Made by a program: the position numbers and the translations under genes | Assembly (NCBI GenBank): GCA_037349315.1 | Contig: JBAIAC010000024.1 | Location: 32,847,501-32,911,500 of the forward strand | Origin: Chelydra serpentina | Lineage: Eukaryota > Chordata > Testudines > Chelydridae | DNA: 64,000 nucleotides | Direction of reading: 5' to 3' | Shown here: positions 57,500 to 64,000 of the stretch, piece by piece | How positions within the stretch are numbered: position 1 is the stretch's first letter | How the letters are laid out: every line of letters starts with the position of its first letter | Notes under the pieces: model-generated | Database searches by the model: none | The model's input: only the letters and a program-made list of their open reading frames with translations | Told to the model about the DNA's origin: nothing

Positions 57500-59010
57500 A
57501 ACCGCATCGCACTGTTGATTCATGTTGAGGTTGTGATCCACCACAACTCCGAGATCCTTTTCAGCAGTGTTGCTGCCAAGCCAGTTATCCCCCGTTCTCT
57601 ATTTTTGCATTTGGTTTTTCTTCCCTAAGTGTAGCACCTTACAGTTGGCTTTGTTGAATTTAATTTTATTGTTTATAGCCCAGTTCTCCAATTTATCAAG
57701 ATCCCTTTGAATTTTAGCTCTACCCTCCAAAGTGTTTGCAACCCTCCACCTCCCAGCTTTGTGTCATCTGCAAATTTGATCAGTATGCCCTTTATTCCTA
57801 TATCCAGGTCATTTAACCAATTATGTATCTGAAATGGTAGTTTCACTGAGTCTGCATTTCTCCAGCTTACTTACCAGAATGTTATATGGAAGTGTGTCAA
57901 AAGCCTTGCTAAAGTCCACATATATTATGTCCACTGCATTTCTCCTGTCCACCAAACCAGTTACCCTGTCAAGGAAATCAAATTAGTTTGGCATGATTTG
58001 TTGTTAGTAAATTCATGGTGGGTGCTAGTGATTACCCCTTCATCTTCCAGGTATCTAAAAATTAATAGAATCCTGCAAATCTACGTCTGTCTGCTCTGTA
58101 TCCGCGGATATCTGCAGACCATTTTTGCGGATCACAGCTTGGATGTGGATACAAATTTTTTATCTGCACAGGGCTCTGCAGCACACACTCACCCGAATGG
58201 AGGGGCTGTCACCCAGCCTGCAGGCTCCAGCATGGCTCTCTGAATCATGCAGCAACAGGCTGGGCATTCTGGGAGTTGTCGCCAGCTTGCTCGGAAGGAG
58301 GAGGTAAACTACAACTCCCAAAAGAGAGTGAGCCAAGCACCATTTTGAAGGTGTGGTTGTTCTTTAAATGAGCAGGCGGCTATAGCTGTGTGCATTAGAG
58401 CCTCTGGAACTGCGTAAGGGTGTCCGAGCCCCCCATGGGGAGCGAGGCACTCCATAGAAGGGCCAGGAATTGTAGCCTCCCTTCCCGGAGCAGGTACGGC
58501 AGGGGCAGACGAGTTCCAGGGCAGGAGGTTTCTGGGGAGAAGTGGTGCTGGGGTGGGCAGTTGGAGGCTTGACACAGTCCTGTGTCATTGCTGCGCAGTG
58601 ACCTGTGGAGCTGTTTAGAGCCCTGCAAATCCCCGGCTATCCATGGACAATTGTTGCGGAACAGATGCAAATACACCTTTTTGTATCCACTCGGGGCTAT
58701 ACAAATTAAATGTTTTATACATTGCCCTAGTAGCTTCCCAGGTATTGAAGTCAGGCTGACTGGTCTATAGTTCCCCAGCTCCTCCTTTTCCCCCTTTTTA
58801 AAGATTAGCAGTCTGTTAGCCCTACTCCTGTCTTCCAGGACCTCTCCTGTCATCCATGAGTTTGCAAATTTTATTGTCAGTGGCTTTGAGATTTCTTCAG
58901 CTAATTCCTTCAGCATTCTGAAGTGAACAGCATCAGGCCTTGCTGACTTGAGTTCATTCAGATTAGTCAGAAGATCTCTGACGTATTGTTTATATATCCT
59001 TATCGGCATC
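57500..59010 (-). pseudogene. CR1 reverse transcriptase, interrupted
   Basis: The N-terminal part (59009 downward) reads EELGNYRPVSLTSIPGKLLG, the usual RT motif 1 region. On the far side of the insertion, minus-strand sequence at about 57900-57650 encodes a YVDFSKAFDTL-like motif and an [12 protein letters not shown] catalytic box. The domain is split by the 58066-58712 block and further stops. Confidence 0.85.
58066..58712. mobile_element. Unclassified insertion in the CR1 RT domain
   Basis: This block separates two parts of the CR1 RT. Near its left end is atccgcggatatctgcag and cagggctctgcag (58166-58178); near its right end are agagccctgcaaatcccc and tttttgtatccac, so several phrases are inverted copies. 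The middle contains ctgggagttgt (about 58269) and its complement acaactccca (about 58311). It is likely a MITE built of 'ccgcggatatc'-type repeats; no duplication was resolved. Confidence 0.55.
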
Positions 59011-59126
59011 CCTTCCCCTTATTGGCAATGATAATGTGACTGGACAACTAACAAAGTTATTGTGAGAAGACTGAAACAAAGTAGGCATTGAGCAGCTCTG
59101 CTTTCCTATAATCTTCTGTTACCAGT

Positions 59127-59423
59127 TCACCTTCTCCATTGAGCAGTGGGCCCACACCATTCACGATCTTTCTTTTGTTGTGTGACATATCTGTAGAGCC
59201 CCTTCTTGTTGTCTCTCTTATTTCTTGCCAGCTGTAACTCAGTCTTTGCCTTGGCTTTCCTGATTTTATCCCTATATGCTTGCGCTATTCCCATGTATAC
59301 TTCCTTGGTGACATGCCCCTCCTTCCATTTCCTGTATGTATCCCTTTTGGTTTTTACATAGCTAAAAGGTTCCTGATGCAGCCACATTGGCCTCCTGTGG
59401 CTCTTCTTATCTTTCCTCTGCAT
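59127..59423 (-). pseudogene. CR1 ORF2 linker between endonuclease and RT
   Basis: A 98-codon frame reads TKRDTYRKWKEGHVTKEVYM, then QLARNKRDNKKGLYRYVTQQ. This matches the basic segment between the EN and RT domains in CR1 ORF2. Confidence 0.8.
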
Positions 59424-59853
59424 AGGAATAACTTGATGTTGAGCTGCTAATATTATATCTTTTAGGAATTGTCAGCCCCCTTTGACTCCTTTTCTTCCTA
59501 ATTGGTCTTTCCATTGCACCTTGCCTATCATTTCTCTGAGTTGCTTGAAATCTGCCTTTCTGAAATCCAGTAGCCTTGTTTTGCTGTTCTCATGTCCTCC
59601 TTTCCTTGGGGTTCTTGAATTCTATGAAATCCTGAAAACTTCCTTCCAAATTCCTGACCACCTTCATGTTTGCAACTGATTCATCCCTTTTGGTCAACAC
59701 CAGATCCAAAATGGATAACTCCCTCATTGTTTCTTCAACTTTCTCAAATCAGAAAGTTGTTCCCTACACATGCTAAGAACTTACAGGACATATTATGTTT
59801 TGCTGTAATAGTCTTCTGACAGATGTCAGGAAAGTTAAAATCCCCCATTAATA

Positions 59854-60198
59854 CTAGCTCATCTTAGCTAATCTTGTTACGTGCTTGTAGAATGCCTTGT
59901 CCACTTTCTTCTCTTGATTTGGTGGTCTATAATAGACCCCCACCATAACATTGCTACTATTCTTTTCCCTTTCTATCCTCACCCAGAGAGTCTCAGTAGG
60001 TCTGCTGAGGTATACATTCTTGACGTACAGTGCAACACCTCCTCCATTTTTCCTATTCCTATCCTTCCGGGACAAGCTATATCCCTGGGTGCTGGTACTC
60101 CAATCATGGGAGTTGTCCGACCAAGTCTCTGTAATGCCAATTAAGTCATAATTTTCTACATATACCATGACTTCCAGTTCATCCTGCTTGTTCCCCAT
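59854..60198 (-). pseudogene. CR1 APE-type endonuclease fragment
   Basis: Frame begins near 60198 and reads VENYDLIGITETWSDNSHDW, then NGGGVALYVKNVYL and GVYYRPPNQ. These are CR1 endonuclease motifs (the ETW and GGG(V)ALYV/YYRPP boxes). The catalytic Glu of ITETW is kept. The C-terminal half of the domain is shifted out of frame. Confidence 0.85.
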
Positions 60199-60739
60199 AC
60201 TCCTTTTATTGGTATACAGACATCGAAGATATTTTTGTTGCTTTTCTTCATGCCTCTGTAATGCAGTTGTGGTTTCTAGTTCCTTCTCCAGAATTTAGCC
60301 CCTTCCCCTTGATTTCATTACTTGAGCTTAGATGTGAATTGGCCATTTTTTTGTCACCATACCCCATCAGACCTAGTTTTAAGCTCTCCTTACTGGGTTA
60401 GCCAGACAGTGTCCAAAGATGCTCTTCTCAGTGTTTGGTAGATGGAGCTCATTCCAGTACAGTAATTCTCTTTCCCGGAACATTAGCTCACTGTCAAAGA
60501 AGCCAAAACCTTCTCACCATTACCACCTGCATAGCCATGCATTTACATTCATGATTTGACAGTCCCTGCCGAGGCATTTTCCTTCAGGACAGAGGATGGA
60601 TAAGAACACCACTTGCATCCCAAACTCTTTTATTCTCCTTCCTAGAGTCATGTAGTGATCCACTCTCAAGGTCATTCTTGGCAGTATTTTTAGTGCCCAT
60701 GGATAAGTGGGAAGGGATAGAGGTCCCAGCGCTTGATGA

Positions 60740-61329
60740 ATGTCACTTCCTGAGTTCTAGCTCCAGGCAAGCAGCCCACTTCTCAGGATTCCTGGTCCCA
60801 GATGGCAAATAGATGACTCTCCCACTTAGGAGGGAGTCCCTGACCACCCCGACCCTTCTCCTCCTCTTGGGATTGGTGGTCATGGAACCCCTGTCCCTAT
60901 GACAATACATTCCATGCCTTCTGGTCAATGGGGTCTCCTGCTACCTTCCCTCAGATGACTCTTCCAAGGCATTCTCAACAGTAGTATCTGTGCAGAGAGA
61001 CTAAAAGCAGTTGTTTGCCTCTCTGTGTTGGGGGTATACTAGCTCTCATTCTTCTTCTGGAGGTCACAGGCTGTTCTTCAGTCTCCCCTTTACTGCTTTC
61101 TCTGATTCTTGGGCATACGGTGCCTGCAGTATCAAATCTTGACTTCTGGGTCGACAATGCAGGGTTGATACTTTGGCCGCCAGTCCTTTAACCTTTTCTT
61201 GCAGTCTGGAGAACAGCTTGCACTTTGTGCAGATGAATTGGCTTCTATCCTCTGGGAGAGAGACAAATATGACACATCCTGTGCAGCTGATCTCTCACTA
61301 CCCATATTTTTTCCCTTGTAATGTATCAA
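60740..61329 (-). pseudogene. CR1 ORF1 remnant with GDSL-like esterase segment
   Basis: The upstream frame (61132-61329) is the N-terminal part, with CSPDCKKRLKDWRPKYQ (short Cys cluster and basic helix). The downstream frame (60743-60928) reads RRRRVGVVRDSLLSGRVI, where CR1 ORF1 has 'VVVGDSLLRGTE', the catalytic-serine block of its esterase domain. Here Gly is Arg (RDSL), which with the stops argues against activity. Confidence 0.75.
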
Positions 61330-61777
61330 GAGCGTCTTCAGATGATGTATTTACCAGGGTCGAGTTGATTTAAATAACTAGTCAGGAAGACTCGATTTAA
61401 TCATGGATTTCTTCATAAAAGTGCATTCTCGTTGGTTGTTATAACTTACTACGTATTCTTCACAGCTCAGAGATAGATGTAGGTTTCATTTTTAGAAGGT
61501 ACACACTATACATTTTTAAAGTGATTTATTTTGATAACTTTCCATATTAGTCTTACAGCTATATCAGAAAATGAATGATTGTTTGGTTATTTCATTTACC
61601 AAAGGTAATTGAAGCAGATAGTTCACCTCCCAATGACTTCATAAATATCTCCAGTTCAACAGGTTAATCATTAATATTTGGAGGATTTTCTTGCCATGCT
61701 GTATTAGGAGGAGAACATCACCAGACAGACATTTAAATTGTTTTATTTAACTAAAACAAGAACAAATATATAATATT

Positions 61778-62760
61778 TTAACAAAACAAGCATATGAATT
61801 TTTGACCCTGGTACCAAGTATTGTGAATATTTGCAAGAAAATGAGCTGCAGATAATGCTTGTACCATTTGTTTTTTTAATGCTTGTAATTTAACTCTGTC
61901 ATTGCATATTTCTCTTTTTAAGGTCTCACTCAGTTCCTTCCAGATATCAACAGCGTCAGCAATAAAACAGCTATTTCCCTGCATTTTGTTCAAGGCTACA
62001 GAAATAGGCTTCAGGGTACTCAGCATTTGTTCAACATTTCTCTTAAGCCCAATGTTGAGAACTTTGGCTGTGACTGTGAACAAAATAGTGAAAAAATAGA
62101 TGTCACTAACTGTCATCAGATTAGGCCAGTTCTTGATATAGTGCTCAAAATAGTTCACTACTGAGTTTCATTGCACATCTTGTGGGAGAGTTAGCTTGGT
62201 TCCTCCTACTTTTTTCAGAGCAGCTGCTGGAAAGTGGTTGTTCTGGAAGTATTTTGCAATTTCAACATTAGCCTTTATTTCTGGAACACTAAAGTCTTTG
62301 GCTTGGAAGTGCATCAAATGAGCACTGCAACCGTATGTTATTAGCTTGGGACTCTCTTCTAAATAATTTCTTCTCATCTTGGATACATTTGCTGCATAGT
62401 CTGTGACCAAGCTGCGTACTACACATTTGAATTTTTTTTCACACTTTGTTATACTCCTTGTAAGTATTCTGCTGTGTGTGCATTTCCTGATGTATTAATT
62501 GTTTCTAAGGAAGACATTCCCTTCTTCTGTTGTCACACAAGCACATACAACAGGATCACTGTGGACATCGCTCCACCCCTCAAAACTCAGGTTAACAGTT
62601 TGACTTTTAGAGCTTTTCCCTACTGCTCAATTTCTCTTTCATACACTTTATCCAGCAATTTGCCTGCGACATCTGCTCTGTTGGGTGGACTGTATCCTGG
62701 TCTTAATGACTGAACCATGTTAATGAAGTGTGGGTTCTAAATCATACGGAAAGGAGAGTT
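61778..62760 (-). pseudogene. hAT transposase core remnant (DUF659-like)
   Basis: Frame 62168-62410 reads SLVTDYAANVSKMRRNYLEE-like sequence, then YGCSAHLMHFQAKDFSVPEI, the conserved 'VTDNAANV..MR...YGCSAHLL..LAKD' block of ZBED-type hAT transposases. Frame 61778-62158 continues VADAVDIWKEL-like and ALSAAHFLANI. Upstream (to about 62760) NPHFINMVQSLRPGYSPPNR is recognisable but with stops. The C-terminal dimerisation region is not seen, and DDE residues cannot be verified. Confidence 0.75.
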
Positions 62761-63333
62761 GGTTGCAAAAACAAACTGGGCAATTTTTTCATCAATTATC
62801 TCGTTTTGTAATCTGCTGGTTCTTATCAGAAACTTATCTGTGGTTGTTTCTAGATGAAGATTTTTTTCCCCCTTTTTGCTATAGGTGAAATGCTGTGGCT
62901 ATGTGACATACTTGTTGTGACTGAAACACTGTCATTGGCAGATAACTCAGAAACTATAGAAAATGATAGTAATCTTCAAGTCTTCAGAATCCTGTCTGTT
63001 GAAGATGGATTCTCCTAAACAAAATAAGTCAATGCAGTTATTTAATTATAAATATTACTCATTGCATTCACTGACACTCAGTACTACTTTAAAGGTGAAA
63101 TTGTAAAAGGAAGTTCTGCCTATTTCAGCTATTTATTTTTTATCACAACTGCATCTAAAATGATATTACCATAGAGTAACAACTATATTTTTTGCTCAAA
63201 CATGAGAATTCAAGAATAGTCCAGAAGGCAGACAGGCTATCGTTAAGAAAGAAGTATGAAATAAAAAAGTTTACCAACCTGAAGATCCTGCATGTTCAGA
63301 CATGTTCCTTTCATCATCTTCAGCGCAGCTTCC

Positions 63334-63498
63334 TCATGAGAAGGAACATTTCTCATGATGTTGTTTCATTCGGGCAACCAGGCCTTGCATTTCTTTGTTG
63401 CAATGTTTGCATTTTGCACGCATGCCTATCTTACCCACAGGTAGAGGAACTTCATTAAAATATTCCCAGACTGGGTCTCTTTTACAGCCCTTTGCCAT
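63334..63498 (-). pseudogene. BED zinc finger of the hAT transposase
   Basis: A 54-codon minus-strand frame starts at ATG 63498. The order DPVWEYF...RAKCKHCNKEM...MKQHHEKC has the BED-finger pattern: Trp11 and Phe14 at the start, Cys30-X2-Cys33, then His and Cys near residues 47-51. BED fingers bind DNA in hAT transposases and their domesticated ZBED relatives. The frame ends TGA right after. Further upstream on the minus strand (about 63280) caggttggt could be a splice donor joining a later exon, but that is speculative. Confidence 0.8.
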
Positions 63499-64000
63499 TA
63501 TAGGTTTTCCCTTCTAGTGAGAGAATGGGATGGTAGATCTCAAATCAATGAAGGCTACACTCAGAAAAACCTCAAGTCTTCTGGAATATGCTGCTCAAAC
63601 AGTTTCACTTTTGTTTCTACTGCCTGTCCCTCCCTTCTCTCCAGACTTTTTCTCCTTTTTCAGATCTATTCCGCCCCCAACAATCTTCTATTCATTGAAT
63701 TTTTTGAAACTTTGCACTTTTAGAGAGAGATAAGGGATTGACTGTGTACACAAATTTGCAGAGGGACAATGAGGTTGAGGTCTGTTATTTCTCACCTCTA
63801 TATATTATTTATTTTATTTAAAAACATGTTTGCTGTTAACAAGTGTGTTATCTCTGGAGACACAAATCCACAGTTTGAGAACTGCAAAACTAAGCATCTC
63901 TGATGGTATCTTCCAGATTGAGCACTGAGTCCCATTGGGTAGAAAGAAAGATTAACCTAAATAATCTATACAGAAGCCCCTGGAACCCATTAAATTGGGT

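Larger units (their letters stand above)
56893..61352 (-). mobile_element. Near full-length CR1 LINE, antisense to PTBP2
   Basis: On the minus strand the order is ORF1 (about 61329-60740), endonuclease (about 60200-59850), linker (59423-59127), RT (59010-57500) and the C-terminus plus 3' end (57454-56893). It ends with the catagaatcata/gaaggggccac 3' motif of turtle CR1. It is about 3.8 kb without the insertion at 58066-58712. Frames are broken in every domain, so it is inactive. It cut the Harbinger at 56892. Confidence 0.88.
51308..64000 (+). other. PTBP2: PTBP2 intron 2, 5' part
   Basis: Inferred from the lack of any exon matching the RGSDEL continuation. The first 1.4 kb is unique-looking; from about 52740 it is nearly all transposon: CR1, Harbinger, antisense CR1, hAT. 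The intron is therefore at least 12.7 kb. Confidence 0.7.
61359..64000 (-). mobile_element. hAT element with BED finger, extends past right edge
   Basis: Coding remnants on the minus strand are a BED zinc finger (63334-63498) and a DUF659/hAT transposase core (61778-62760). The left terminus appears to be cagggtcgagttgattt at 61358. Sequence to 64000 resembles the other end of the same family (gagcactgagtcccattggg), but its terminus is not in the window. Frames are broken, so the copy is non-autonomous now. Confidence 0.7.

Noticed and set aside
1..64000. CRISPR-like or defence-system arrays
   Set aside because: The repeats here are dispersed transposons, not regular direct repeats with spacers, and the genome is vertebrate.

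Overview
This is vertebrate nuclear DNA, most likely from a cryptodiran turtle. The signs are tRNA-derived SINEs of the turtle CryI type, CR1 LINEs whose 3' end carries the familiar 'atggccattctt' motif, several MITE families I recognise from turtle genomes, and a CpG-island promoter followed by a gene with GT-AG introns. The species call comes from memory of these repeats, not from a search. I see no prokaryotic operon, CRISPR array, rRNA or functional tRNA gene.

Only one host gene is supported: the 5' end of PTBP2 (neural polypyrimidine tract-binding protein), on the + strand. Its CpG island covers about 49.17-49.88 kb. The start codon is at 49486 in a first exon that ends after 8 coding bases. 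A 31-base second exon lies at 51277-51307, and together they encode MDGIVTDVAVGVK. No exon 3 is visible, so intron 2 runs at least 12.7 kb to the right edge. Everything left of about 49 kb looks intergenic.

The rest is transposon archaeology. (a) 1-4650: a decayed DIRS-type (tyrosine recombinase) retrotransposon split by a probable solo LTR. (b) 5-19 kb: mostly unrecognised AT-rich sequence with a few MITEs, including a near-perfect 73-bp fold-back element at 16427-16629. (c) 19442-22972: a Gypsy-type LTR element with two diverged LTRs and a SCAN-like gag remnant, into which a Harbinger MITE, a hAT MITE and a Tigger/pogo-like MITE have inserted. (d) 23-37 kb: SINEs, a MIR-like element, an unusual MITE with a 32-bp hairpin, and another LTR-like block. 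(e) 37255-39645: a jockey-like LINE interrupted by a solo LTR with TG...CA ends and a 5-bp target duplication. (f) 45.5-48.0 kb: a partial Harbinger element carrying its Myb-like gene, itself hit by a fold-back element. (g) 52.7-64 kb, inside PTBP2 intron 2: a sense CR1 carrying a hAT MITE, a second Harbinger carrying its transposase, an almost full-length antisense CR1, and a BED-finger hAT element that runs off the right edge.

No coding sequence outside PTBP2 looks intact. Every transposon protein I recognise is broken by stops or frameshifts. The observation most likely to be under-described is a fold-back repeat family with a shared asymmetric 'ACGGCTAC' tail and unusually long (12-16 bp) target duplications, which does not behave like an ordinary cut-and-paste MITE.
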